Below, piece after piece: positions 52,498 through 60,705 of a DNA stretch of 64,000 nucleotides. Below the pieces are notes generated by a model, which saw only the letters and a program-made list of their open reading frames with translations, had not been told where the DNA came from and ran no database searches. The stretch is from positions 124,001-188,000 of the forward strand of contig NZ_VYIX01000001.1 of assembly GCF_009755885.1 (NCBI RefSeq), written 5' to 3'. Both the position numbers and the translations under genes were made by a program. Each line of letters opens with the position of its first letter. Positions within the stretch are counted from its first letter, which is position 1. This DNA comes from Brachyspira sp. SAP_772. GTDB lineage: Bacteria; Spirochaetota; Brachyspiria; Brachyspirales; Brachyspiraceae.

Positions 52498-53751
52498 ATG
52501 AGCGAACGTAGAGTTGTTATTACGGGTCTTGGAATTGTAAGTTGTCTTGGAAACGATGTTAAAACTTTCTGGGACAATCTTCTTAATGGTGTTTCTGGAA
52601 TCAAAACACTTAGTAAATATTTTGACCCAGAAAAAGAGCAATTAGCTACTAGAATAGGCGGTGAAGTAGCTGCTTTAGAGGGTGATTATTATTCTGATAA
52701 GAAGATGCTAAGAAGACTTGACCCTTTTATAACTTATGGTGTATATGCTGCTTATCATGCTTTAAAACAGGCTGGTATAGAGCCTAAAACAGGTTTTGAT
52801 CCTTTGAGAGCAGGCTGTGTTCTTGGAAGTGGTATAGGCGGTATCACTACTCTTTTAAATAATCATAATGTAATACTTGCTGATGGACCAAGCAGAGTTT
52901 CACCTTTCTTTGTTCCTATGCAAATTATTAATATGACACCCGGTTTAATAGCTATGGAATATGGAATGAATGGCCCTAACTATAGTACAGTTACTGCTTG
53001 TGCTTCTTCAAACCATTCTATAGGTTTAGGATACAAGCATATTAAAGATAATGAGGCTGATATTATGATAGTTGGCGGCTCTGAGGCTACTATCAATCCT
53101 CTTACTATAGCTGGATTTAATAATGCTAGAGCTTTATCTACTAGAAATGATGAACCTACTAAAGCTTCTAGACCTTTTGATAAGGGCAGAGATGGTTTTG
53201 TTATAGCTGAGGGTGCTGGTATACTTGTACTTGAAGAGTATGAGCATGCTAAGAAAAGAAATGCTAATATACTTGCTGAAGTTTCTGGATATGGTTTTAC
53301 TTGTGATGCTAATCATATTACTGCACCTTTAGAAGATGGTGCTATGGGAGCAAGAGCTATGTCTTTGGCTATAGAGGCTGCTAAAATTTCTCCAGACAAG
53401 ATTGACTATGTTAATACTCATGGTACTTCTACTCCTGTTGGAGATATAGCTGAGATTAAGGCTGTTAAAAAAGCTTTAGGTGAAGACCATGCTAAAAAGA
53501 TTAAGGTTAACTCTACTAAATCTATGACAGGTCATGCTTTGGGTGCTGCTGGTGGAATAGAGGCTATTGCTACTGTAATGAGTATAATAGATTCTAAAGT
53601 TCACCCTACTATTAACGTTGATGAGCAAGACCCTGAATGTGATTTAGATGTTGTTGCTAATACTGCTCAAGACTACAAAATAGAATATGCTATAAGCAAT
53701 TCTTTTGGTTTTGGCGGACATAATGCTTCTATAGTATTTAAAAGAGTATAA
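52498..53751 (+). CDS. fabF: 3-oxoacyl-[ACP] synthase II
   Basis: A condensing enzyme that elongates acyl-ACP with malonyl-ACP. The 417-residue protein has the Cys-His-His triad: nucleophile in TACASSNHSIG, His in NTHGTSTPVGD, and His in SMTGHALGAAG. The start is supported by ATAGGAG. It is typical FabF (KAS II) in length and motif order. A terminator follows at 53775. Confidence 0.96.
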   Translation: MSERRVVITGLGIVSCLGNDVKTFWDNLLNGVSGIKTLSKYFDPEKEQLATRIGGEVAALEGDYYSDKKMLRRLDPFITYGVYAAYHALKQAGIEPKTGFDPLRAGCVLGSGIGGITTLLNNHNVILADGPSRVSPFFVPMQIINMTPGLIAMEYGMNGPNYSTVTACASSNHSIGLGYKHIKDNEADIMIVGGSEATINPLTIAGFNNARALSTRNDEPTKASRPFDKGRDGFVIAEGAGILVLEEYEHAKKRNANILAEVSGYGFTCDANHITAPLEDGAMGARAMSLAIEAAKISPDKIDYVNTHGTSTPVGDIAEIKAVKKALGEDHAKKIKVNSTKSMTGHALGAAGGIEAIATVMSIIDSKVHPTINVDEQDPECDLDVVANTAQDYKIEYAISNSFGFGGHNASIVFKRV

Positions 53752-53774
53752 TAAATAGTTTGTGATTATAATAG

Positions 53775-53815
53775 AAGTCATATTTAGTTTTTAATACTAG
53801 GTATGACTTTTTTAT
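53775..53815 (+). terminator. Terminator after fabF
   Basis: AAGTCATA (53775-53782) pairs with TATGACTT (53802-53809), extended by TTAGT/ACTA, followed by a T run. Confidence 0.75.
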
Positions 53816-53871
53816 TTGCATCAATATTTAATAAATAATATTCTAAACGACTATATTTTTTATATAAGTTT

Positions 53872-54160
53872 TTATTTTATTCAACTTTTTCCCGCCTTCG
53901 CACCCATACCTAAAGGCACTTCCTTCGGTCGCGGTGCGGACTTCGTCAAAGTTTTTACTCTACAGGTACGCTTCACTAAAGTGCAAATATTTAAGTTCTT
54001 AATCTATCATTAAAAAAGTGCAATATATTATTTTTTATATGTAACAAATACAATAAAATGATGCTATATGCTTTTAGATATATTTCATAGAAATGCAGTC
54101 TTTTTGGTTCTTTTGGTCACAAAAAGAACTGGGGTGCGGGGGCTAGCCCCCGCAATAATT
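53872..54160 (+). repeat. Dispersed structured repeat, longest copy
   Basis: Part A is expanded by an insertion containing CACTTCCTTCGGTCGCGG. Part B has GTTCTTTT with AAAAAGAAC instead of CTTCTTTT with AAAAGAAG, so both stem sides differ together from other copies. It ends in the perfect 18-bp palindrome GCGGGGGCTAGCCCCCGC at about 54136-54153. The 65-residue open frame at 53816-54013 is inside this repeat and is not accepted. Nothing else is seen in the 53752-54263 gap apart from two terminators. Confidence 0.7.
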
Positions 54161-54205
54161 AAAATTAAAAAAATAAATTATGATAAACTTGAAATTTTTT
54201 GCATA

Positions 54206-54245
54206 TAAAAAAGCGATAGGGTTTATTATAACTCTATCGCTTTAA
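54206..54245 (-). terminator. Terminator of the cyclophilin operon
   Basis: AAGCGATAG (54211-54219) pairs with CTATCGCTT (54234-54242). On the minus strand it is followed by TTTTTT. Confidence 0.8.
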
Positions 54246-54263
54246 TATTTTTATCTTTATTAA

Positions 54264-54749
54264 TTATACTTCTTTGATATATACTTTGTTCATAGTTGAG
54301 TTTACAATAGGGTTGTCATTGTGGTCTCTTTGTAAAGCAACAATCTTATCTGCAACGTCCATACCATCAACAACATTTCCCCAAACAGTATATTGTCCGT
54401 CTAAGAAAGGGCAGTCTGCTACACAAATAAAAAATTGTGAACCAGCACTGTCTGGATGCTGACTTCTAGCCATAGAGCATATTCCTCTTTTGTGTGATAC
54501 ATCATTAAACTCAGCTTCTATGCTAAATCCCGGGCCTCCTGTGCCATGTAAATGCCTTTTAGTAGGGTCTTTACTTGTAGGGTCGCCTCCTTGTATCATA
54601 AAGTTAGGTATTACTCTATGAAATCTAATGCCGTCATAAAAGCCCTCATTAGCTAGTTTTTTAATAGCTTCCACATGTTTAGGAGCTTTATCAGGGTAGA
54701 ATTCTATTTCTATAGTACCATAATCTGTTTCTATAAATAAATGTTCCAT
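54264..54749 (-). CDS. Cytoplasmic cyclophilin (peptidyl-prolyl isomerase)
   Basis: The 161-residue protein catalyses cis-trans isomerisation of proline bonds. It has FHRVIPNFMIQGGDP (catalytic R and F), SMARSQHPDSAGSQFFI, and FLDGQYTVWGNVVDGMDV. The tryptophan position of the drug-binding site is Leu (FLDGQ), so cyclosporin insensitivity is likely. It has no signal peptide. It is the last gene of the minus-strand operon and is a close paralogue of the next gene, about 23 bases upstream of it. Confidence 0.93.
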   Translation of the reverse strand: MEHLFIETDYGTIEIEFYPDKAPKHVEAIKKLANEGFYDGIRFHRVIPNFMIQGGDPTSKDPTKRHLHGTGGPGFSIEAEFNDVSHKRGICSMARSQHPDSAGSQFFICVADCPFLDGQYTVWGNVVDGMDVADKIVALQRDHNDNPIVNSTMNKVYIKEV

Positions 54750-54772
54750 TATTTTTCCTTTGTTATTATTTA

Positions 54773-55339
54773 TTATTTTACATATACTTTATTCATTTTT
54801 GCAGGTGTAAGAGGGTTATCGTTTGCATCTCTTTTAAGATTAACTATCTTATCTACAACATCCATTCCATTAATAACCTCTCCCCAAACAGTATATTGTC
54901 CATCTAAAAAAGGACTATCAGCTACACAAATAAAAAATTGTGAGCCAGCACTATTAATATTCTGACTTCTTGCCATAGAGCATATTCCTCTTTTGTGAGA
55001 TACATCATTAAACTCAGCAGGTATTACAAAGTCAGGGCCTCCTGTACCATGTAATGCTCTGTTAGGCTGTTTGCTTAATGGGTCTCCGCCTTGTATCATA
55101 AAACCAGGTATTACTCTATGAAAAAGTGTGCCGTTATAAAAACCTTGATTTGCTAATTTTTTAATAGCTTCTACATGTTTAGGAGCTTTCTCAGGGTAGA
55201 ATGCTATTTCTATAGTACCGTAATTGGTTTCTATAAACAAATGCTCTTTAGATGTTTGCGGCTTCTGTGCCAATAATACTGCTGTAAATACTATTACCGC
55301 TAATAATGATAATAAAATAACTTTTGTTTTTTTTAACAT
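54773..55339 (-). CDS. Exported cyclophilin (peptidyl-prolyl isomerase)
   Basis: The 188-residue paralogue of the preceding protein has an N-terminal signal (KKTKVILLSLLAVIVFTAVLLA) and the same catalytic core (FHRVIPGFMIQGGDP, SMARSQNINSAGSQFFI, FLDGQYTVWGEV). It is probably periplasmic or lipid-anchored and helps fold envelope proteins. The tandem pair reflects a local duplication with one copy retargeted to the periplasm. Confidence 0.92.
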   Translation of the reverse strand: MLKKTKVILLSLLAVIVFTAVLLAQKPQTSKEHLFIETNYGTIEIAFYPEKAPKHVEAIKKLANQGFYNGTLFHRVIPGFMIQGGDPLSKQPNRALHGTGGPDFVIPAEFNDVSHKRGICSMARSQNINSAGSQFFICVADSPFLDGQYTVWGEVINGMDVVDKIVNLKRDANDNPLTPAKMNKVYVK

Positions 55340-55369
55340 TAAATTTTGTTTCCTCTCTTCTTATATTAT

Positions 55370-56515
55370 TTATTTTATATCTTTTATATTACCATACTGC
55401 TTATTAGAGTCATAAGTGCCGTCTCTTGTTTCTCCTTTAAGACTAGGTATTAATAATATTTGTCCGCCTATTATAATGTTAGGGTCTTTTATTTTGTCTT
55501 TATTAGCTTCGTATATTTTTCTCCACAAATTGCCATCACCATATATGAAGTCATAAGAAGCTATTTTCCATAATGAATCAGTACCAACTCTTCTATATTG
55601 AACTTTATAATATTTAGGGAATAGTACTCCTGATGTTTCTACTATAGTTATCTCTTCATTATTATTGTATTCAGCACCGCTATACATAGCATTAACCATC
55701 TCTATTACTAGTTTTGAATTAAATAATGAATTAGCAAAATCTTCACCATCTAATGCTTGTTTAGCAAATATTAATGTTGTTGATGCTTGATTATAATTAG
55801 TCATTTTTGTTTCATTATATCCATCTTCTTTAGCTTTGTTTAAAGATTCTTCTGCTTTTGCATAAGCTAAAGGAGCTTCAAGCATGTCTAATATATTCAT
55901 TGCTTGACTAGCATTAGATGAAGCATCATTATAATTATTTTCTTTAGATAATGCTACAGCTTTATCTCTTAAATCTATTATATTATTATCATTACTGTCT
56001 GCGTTAGTGAGCACACCTTCATTAATGAGATAATCTCTTCTTAAACCTATTGTTACCAAATCATAACCTAATTTAGATTTTAAAGAAGAATCAGTATATT
56101 TTGTTATAGAGTTGCTGTAGTCTGTATCATTAGTAGCAGCATCAAATATAGTGTTTCCAGCTTCATAGTCCATTACAGAGCCTTCATAAAGGTTAATAGA
56201 AGATTCATTAGTATCTCCTCCAACTCCTCTAAGTAAAGCTAAGTTTCTCTCAGCATATCTTTGAGCATTTAAAACTAATCCATATACTCCAAACTTAGCT
56301 ATAACCTTATCTGAATATTCTTTACTTTGTTTAGAAAACTCAATACTCTGATTATAATCACCAGCATTATGAGCCTCTATAGCTAATTCTCTATATCTTT
56401 GTGCTAATTGATAATCTTCACTGTCTTTTATATTTTCATTATTTATATTATTATTAGTGTCTTGTCCATAAATTAAATAACAAGCTGCAAAAAGAATTAA
56501 TAATGCTTTTTTCAT
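55370..56515 (-). CDS. Exported LysM protein with helical repeats
   Basis: The 381-residue protein has a signal peptide (KKALLILFAACYLIYG). Helical, TPR-like material follows (YRELAIEAHNAGDYNQSIEF; YASSNASQAMNILDML-like segments). A C-terminal LysM-like domain begins about residue 302 (YKVQYRRVGTDSLWKIAS ... NIIIGGQILLIPSL). It probably binds peptidoglycan from the periplasm. It lies in an operon with the upstream lipoprotein and the cyclophilins, and the shared subject is envelope protein handling. Confidence 0.82.
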   Translation of the reverse strand: MKKALLILFAACYLIYGQDTNNNINNENIKDSEDYQLAQRYRELAIEAHNAGDYNQSIEFSKQSKEYSDKVIAKFGVYGLVLNAQRYAERNLALLRGVGGDTNESSINLYEGSVMDYEAGNTIFDAATNDTDYSNSITKYTDSSLKSKLGYDLVTIGLRRDYLINEGVLTNADSNDNNIIDLRDKAVALSKENNYNDASSNASQAMNILDMLEAPLAYAKAEESLNKAKEDGYNETKMTNYNQASTTLIFAKQALDGEDFANSLFNSKLVIEMVNAMYSGAEYNNNEEITIVETSGVLFPKYYKVQYRRVGTDSLWKIASYDFIYGDGNLWRKIYEANKDKIKDPNIIIGGQILLIPSLKGETRDGTYDSNKQYGNIKDIK

Positions 56516-56529
56516 AATAAAACTCCATA

Positions 56530-57117
56530 TTAATTATTAGTAGAATTTTCTAAATCTTCTATTTGTTTAATTTTATCATCAGCCTCTTGAATTCCTTTAA
56601 GGCTATTATCAAATTGTTCTTTTGTATTAAAGAAAGCTTTACTATGATAATCTCTAGTTTTAAGGAAAGAATCAACAGCAAGTTCATAATTGTTTGTGCT
56701 TAAAGCTGATAAAGCATTAATATAGTTTAATTCAGCAAGTTCATAATTTTCTTTATCAACTATATAAGCTTTAATATCTTTAGAATATATTCTATTTCTT
56801 GAAGTTTCAGTTTTTAATTCTTCAGCATATACAGGCAAACCTTCATTTAAAACAACCAAATATGCATTTGAAGCAGTAGTAAGTAACTCTTTTACAGTAT
56901 CAGGTTCTTTGTTTTCATCTATAAGTATAGTTGCCTCTGCAAAGCTTGATTCAGCTATATCAAATTGTTCTTTAGAATAGTTTTGAAGCTCATATTTAAT
57001 TGTTTTATCTCTTAAAGTAGAAGCATCTTTATACTCTTTAAGCGGCATAGATGCTCCGCAAGATACTATAACATATAAAATAGAAGTAAGTATTGTTATG
57101 TGTTTGATTGCTTTCAT
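56530..57117 (-). CDS. Helical lipoprotein
   Basis: About 195 residues. The signal sequence ends in YVIVSCGAS (lipobox VSC). The mature part is helical, with repeated hairpins (SKEQFDIAESSFAEATILID, ENYELAELNYINALSALSTN) similar in character to TPR or to the helical part of the following LysM protein. It heads the minus-strand operon lipoprotein - LysM - two cyclophilins. No function is assigned. Confidence 0.75.
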   Translation of the reverse strand: MKAIKHITILTSILYVIVSCGASMPLKEYKDASTLRDKTIKYELQNYSKEQFDIAESSFAEATILIDENKEPDTVKELLTTASNAYLVVLNEGLPVYAEELKTETSRNRIYSKDIKAYIVDKENYELAELNYINALSALSTNNYELAVDSFLKTRDYHSKAFFNTKEQFDNSLKGIQEADDKIKQIEDLENSTNN

Positions 57118-57216
57118 AATATTATACTCCGAAAAACTACAATATTTTATTGTTCTAATATAATATCACAAAAGATAAAAGTCAATAGTCTATTATAATA
57201 TAATATAATTTTACAA

Positions 57217-57252
57217 TAAAAAAAGCACTGATAATAAAAACTATCAATGCTT
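57217..57252 (-). terminator. Terminator after rpsU
   Basis: AAGCACTGATA (57223-57233) pairs with TATCAATGCTT (57242-57252) with one G-U pair. On the minus strand it is followed by a T run. Confidence 0.75.
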
Positions 57253-57273
57253 TAATATTTATAGTAGATAAGT

Positions 57274-57483
57274 TTATAGTAAACCTAATCTGCGTTCTTT
57301 TTTGATTTTTCTTTTCATTCTTTTAAGAGCTTTTTCTCTTTGAAGTTTTTTCTCAAGAGAAGGTTTTTTGTAGAATTGTTTTTCTTTTAATTCTTGTAAG
57401 ATACCTTCGTTTTCACAAGCTCTTCTAAATCTTTTAATAACGCTTTCAACTGGTTCACCTTCATTAGCGAAAATACGTACCAA
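57274..57483 (-). CDS. rpsU: 30S ribosomal protein S21
   Basis: A 69-residue, strongly basic small-subunit protein. It has VRIFANEGEPVESVIKRFRRACENEGIL at the start and a lysine/arginine-rich tail (RMKRKIKKERRLGLL), typical of S21. S21 helps start-codon selection with the initiator tRNA, and here it is encoded directly after the tRNA-fMet and tRNA-Met genes on the same strand, so a common transcript is likely. Confidence 0.95.
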   Translation of the reverse strand: MVRIFANEGEPVESVIKRFRRACENEGILQELKEKQFYKKPSLEKKLQREKALKRMKRKIKKERRLGLL

Positions 57484-57513
57484 TTAACTCACCTGCCTTT
57501 TGATTAAAGTTAT

Positions 57514-57587
57514 TAGCGGCGAAGGGACTTGAACCCCTGACACTGCGGATATGAGCCGCATGCTCTAACCACCTGAGCCACGCCGCC
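57514..57587 (-). tRNA. tRNA with CAU anticodon, probably elongator tRNA-Met
   Basis: 74 bases. Acceptor GGCGGCG pairs with CGCCGCT (first pair G-U), the anticodon stem TGCGG/CCGCA closes a loop CTCATAT with anticodon CAT, and the T-arm is AGGGG-TTCAAGT-CCCTT. CCA is not encoded. It lacks the initiator marks (three GC pairs in the anticodon stem, unpaired 1-72). A lysidine-type tRNA-Ile2 is possible but less likely by sequence. Confidence 0.85.
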
Positions 57588-57621
57588 AAATAAAAAGTTT
57601 AAGCCTTTTATTATTGGCTAT

Positions 57622-57694
57622 TAGCGGGGGCAGGACTTGAACCTACGGCCTTTGGGTTATGAGCCCAACGAGCTACCAACTGCTCCACCCCGCG
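57622..57694 (-). tRNA. Initiator tRNA-fMet (CAU)
   Basis: 73 bases. Acceptor CGCGGGG with CCCCGCT leaves C1 opposite U72 unpaired. The anticodon stem TTGGG/CCCAA has three G-C pairs before the CTCATAA loop, and the T-arm is GTAGG-TTCAAGT-CCTGC. The three G-C pairs and mismatched 1-72 position are initiator hallmarks. Most bacterial initiators have C1-A72, so C1-U72 is a variant. CCA is not encoded. Confidence 0.9.
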
Positions 57695-57716
57695 ATGTAC
57701 AAATATTGATATGCAT

Positions 57717-57742
57717 ATTATACTATTTATTAAAAAAGTCAA
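57717..57742 (-). promoter_or_regulatory. Candidate promoter of the tRNA-rpsU operon
   Basis: On the minus strand TTGACT (57742-57737) and TATAAT (57722-57717), 14 bases apart, which is shorter than ideal. The position, about 20 bases before the tRNA-fMet gene, is right. Confidence 0.4.
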
Positions 57743-57851
57743 GTATTTTTTTATAGTGAAATTATTTCATTTTTTTCTACTATTATCTTAAATATTAACA
57801 GTTGTAAACAATATATAAAAATTATATAAAAATTTACTTATTAATAATAAC

Positions 57852-57880
57852 TTGACAATACTTATATCTTAAATTATAAT
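57852..57880 (+). promoter_or_regulatory. Consensus promoter of frr-uppS-cdsA
   Basis: TTGACA (57852-57857), 17 bases, TATAAT (57875-57880): a perfect consensus sigma-70 promoter, 31 bases before the frr start. Confidence 0.88.
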
Positions 57881-57911
57881 TGCCTTAAATAATTTTAAGA
57901 GGTTTTAATCT

Positions 57912-58460
57912 ATGTCAAAAGAATCCTATAAAGATAGAATGGAAAAGGCTATTAATAGTTTACAAAATGATTTGAAAGGTATTAGAACAGGAAGAGCAAA
58001 TGCTTCTATATTAGATGGTGTAAAGGTAGAGGCTTATGGCAGCAGTATGCCGCTTAAACAAGTGGGCAACGTTTCTACTCCTGATGCAAAAACTATAATG
58101 ATACAGCCTTTCGATAAAGCGTTGGTAGGAGACATAGAAAAGGCTATATTAAAAGCTGATTTGGGTTTCAATCCTTTTAATGACGGCGGCAATATTAGAA
58201 TAATGGTTCCTGAACTTACTAAAGAGAGAAGAGAGGAATTAAAAAAAGGTGTTAGACATAGAGGCGAAGAAGCTAAAATAGCTATTCGTAATATAAGAAG
58301 AGATGAAAATGATATTATAAAAAAAGAACTCAAAGAGAAAGCTATTACTGAAGATGAATCTAAAAATCTTGAGAAAAAAATACAAAACGATACAGACAGC
58401 TATATCAAAAAAGTTGATGAATTAGTTAGTTCAAAAGAAAAAGAATTAGACAAAATATAA
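57912..58460 (+). CDS. frr: Ribosome recycling factor
   Basis: The 182-residue protein releases ribosomes after termination together with EF-G. It has LKGIRTGRANASILDGVKVEAYGS and PLKQVGNVSTPDAKTIMIQPFD near the N-terminus, NIRIMVPELTKERREEL, then RNIRRDENDII and a long coiled helix. The start has an AAGAGGTT site. uppS follows after two bases and then cdsA, forming the conserved frr-uppS-cdsA order found in many bacteria. Confidence 0.97.
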   Translation: MSKESYKDRMEKAINSLQNDLKGIRTGRANASILDGVKVEAYGSSMPLKQVGNVSTPDAKTIMIQPFDKALVGDIEKAILKADLGFNPFNDGGNIRIMVPELTKERREELKKGVRHRGEEAKIAIRNIRRDENDIIKKELKEKAITEDESKNLEKKIQNDTDSYIKKVDELVSSKEKELDKI

Positions 58461-58462
58461 TT

Positions 58463-59188
58463 ATGATGACAGAAAAGGATAATAAAGTTCCTTCACATGT
58501 TGCAATAATTATGGACGGTAATGGCAGATGGGCTAAAGCTCGCAACAAATCCAGAAGTTTTGGACATAGGGCTGGAAGCGAAAATGTTATTAATATAGTA
58601 GAGGCATGCTGCGAACTTAATATTAAATATTTAACACTCTATGCTTTTTCTACAGAGAATTGGAAAAGACCAGAAGAAGAAAAAAAGGCGTTATTTAAAC
58701 TTCTTAAAGAATTCTACAAAAAAGAAATTAAAAGGCTTATTTCAAATAATATTTTAGTAAAACATATAGGTGATATTTCCAAATTTCCAAAAGATACTAT
58801 AAAAACTATAGAAGAAACAGAAAAAGAGACTTTAGAAAAATGCCAAAATCCAATGCTTACAGTTGTATTAGCATTAAATTATGGTTTTAGAGATGAGCTT
58901 AAAACTGCTATAAAAAATATGTATTCTGATGTATTAGCAAATAAAATTAATATAGAAGATATTGATGAGAATTCTATAGGAAATTATTTATATACAAAAG
59001 ATATACCAGACCCAGATTTTCTAATAAGAACTTCGGGAGAGCATAGATTAAGTAATTTTTTAATGTATCAGGCATCATACAGTGAATTATATTTTACTGA
59101 TATATTATGGCCTGATTTTTCTAAAGAGAATTTTAAAAAAGCTATAGAAGAATATTCAAACAGAAACAGAAGGTATGGAGGCTTATAA
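58463..59188 (+). CDS. uppS: Undecaprenyl diphosphate synthase
   Basis: A cis-prenyltransferase that makes the C55 lipid carrier for peptidoglycan and glycan synthesis. The 241-residue protein has HVAIIMDGNGRWAK (catalytic D and P-loop), FGHRAGSENV, YAFSTENWKRP, and DPDFLIRTSGEHRLSNFL and the C-terminal ELYFTDILWPDF. All family blocks are present. It sits between frr and cdsA. Confidence 0.96.
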   Translation: MMTEKDNKVPSHVAIIMDGNGRWAKARNKSRSFGHRAGSENVINIVEACCELNIKYLTLYAFSTENWKRPEEEKKALFKLLKEFYKKEIKRLISNNILVKHIGDISKFPKDTIKTIEETEKETLEKCQNPMLTVVLALNYGFRDELKTAIKNMYSDVLANKINIEDIDENSIGNYLYTKDIPDPDFLIRTSGEHRLSNFLMYQASYSELYFTDILWPDFSKENFKKAIEEYSNRNRRYGGL

Positions 59189-59191
59189 AAA

Positions 59192-60100
59192 ATGAAGGGA
59201 AGACTTATATCTGTAGCATTAACTTTACCATTATTTACTATTATTTTGCTTTACAATAGAGTTATTTTTCTCTTTCATGCTTTGATATTAGCTATTTCTA
59301 TAATAAGCACATTAGAAATATTTAATATGGCTAAGGTTTATAGGCAGAAGAATTTTAGAACTGTTGTTACTACAATAGCAGCTATGGTTTTAGGATATAT
59401 TATCACTATATGCGGAAACAATATACTTCATGGTGATTTTTCTCGTCTTTATAAGTTTACTCAAATAAATAGTATTTCTATGAATCTATCGCTTGTTATG
59501 GTATTTGCTTTAATAGCGGCTCTTTTTATAATTAATATGTTTAAGGTAAATGTTTCTACTTTTGAAGAGAGGGGTAGGGCAATACTTACTGCTGTATTTT
59601 GTTTTATATATGTTGGACTTGGGGTGTGGCATATATCTTTAATGCGTTTTATGCCTAGCGGAAAATATTATATTGTATTTATATTATTATGTGCTTGGCT
59701 TAGCGATACGGGCGGATATGCGATTGGAAGAAAATTTGGAAAGCATAAACTTTCAAATAGTGCTTCTCCAAATAAAAGTTATGAAGGTTTAGTGGGTATG
59801 TTTTTGTTTACAATACCTACATCTATAATTTATTATTATTTATATTCAAATGGATATTTAAGTTTATTGCTTGGTAAAGATATACCTACATTTTCTCTAT
59901 TACAAATAATATGGCTTACTGTAATATTTACATTAACAGGTTTTCTTGGAGACATGGGAGAGAGCTTAATTAAAAGAATGTATGACACAAAAGATTCTAG
60001 CAAATTGTTTCCCGGTCATGGGGGTGTGTTTGATATATTTGATAGTGTAATATTAACAGCACCTATATCCTATTATATTATAATAATATTATTAAATTAA
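59192..60100 (+). CDS. cdsA: Phosphatidate cytidylyltransferase
   Basis: An integral membrane enzyme making CDP-diacylglycerol, the precursor of all phospholipids. The 302-residue protein has about seven hydrophobic segments and the CdsA signature (SDTGGYAIGRKFGKHKLS ... SPNKSYEGLVG ... DMGESLIKRMYDTKDSSKLFPGHGGVFDIFDS). It lies three bases after uppS and overlaps the convergent zinc-ribbon gene by four bases. Confidence 0.95.
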   Translation: MKGRLISVALTLPLFTIILLYNRVIFLFHALILAISIISTLEIFNMAKVYRQKNFRTVVTTIAAMVLGYIITICGNNILHGDFSRLYKFTQINSISMNLSLVMVFALIAALFIINMFKVNVSTFEERGRAILTAVFCFIYVGLGVWHISLMRFMPSGKYYIVFILLCAWLSDTGGYAIGRKFGKHKLSNSASPNKSYEGLVGMFLFTIPTSIIYYYLYSNGYLSLLLGKDIPTFSLLQIIWLTVIFTLTGFLGDMGESLIKRMYDTKDSSKLFPGHGGVFDIFDSVILTAPISYYIIIILLN

Positions 60101-60555
60101 TTATTCTTTTTTGATTTGTCTTCGCTAGTTGCTATATCATAAAAATATAGGCCTAATATTGTTTGCAAAGGAAACATTGTTATAGCTTCAACAAATAAAC
60201 TAATTCTTCTTATAATGTATATAATATCTTTTTTCAAAATGAATACGTTTAATATATAAAGTATTTTTATAGCGGCAAAACATAACATTATTAATAGAAT
60301 AACAAAAAAGGCAATAGTATTTGGTGCAGGAAGCAAGCTTATATATTTTGGAGTTTCATTATTGTTGGCATTATATATAAATAAAAATATTCCAAAAATA
60401 TATATAAAAGCAAATATGGCATCTAATATCACAGTTATAATAGTTGCTTTTTTGAAAGATATTTCTGGATACAACGCTTTTCCGCAAGATTTACATTGTT
60501 TGGCATATTTATCATTAACAGTTTTACAGTATTTACATTTTACAATTTTAGCCAT
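60097..60555 (-). CDS. Zinc-ribbon membrane protein
   Basis: The 152-residue protein starts with a double CxxC zinc ribbon (CKYCKTVNDKYAKQCKSCG, about residues 7-25), followed by three or four membrane segments (about 38-62, 78-102, 106-115, 122-140). It is probably an inner-membrane protein with a cytoplasmic ribbon. No function is assigned. It is convergent with cdsA. Confidence 0.72.
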   Translation of the reverse strand: MAKIVKCKYCKTVNDKYAKQCKSCGKALYPEISFKKATIITVILDAIFAFIYIFGIFLFIYNANNNETPKYISLLPAPNTIAFFVILLIMLCFAAIKILYILNVFILKKDIIYIIRRISLFVEAITMFPLQTILGLYFYDIATSEDKSKKNN

Positions 60556-60705
60556 AATTTTATTTTCTCTCCATGCCTGTAAGTTATTGCTATATAATAT
60601 TTTTATTTAAAGAAATTGTCAACTATTATGATTGCTTTAGTACAAATTTTAAAAGATAATTACACACTTGCAAATATTATAAAAAAATGTTAAATATATT
60701 TATTC

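Noticed and set aside
53816-54013. 65-residue open frame
   Set aside because: It overlaps the terminator region and the dispersed repeat; no coding signal.
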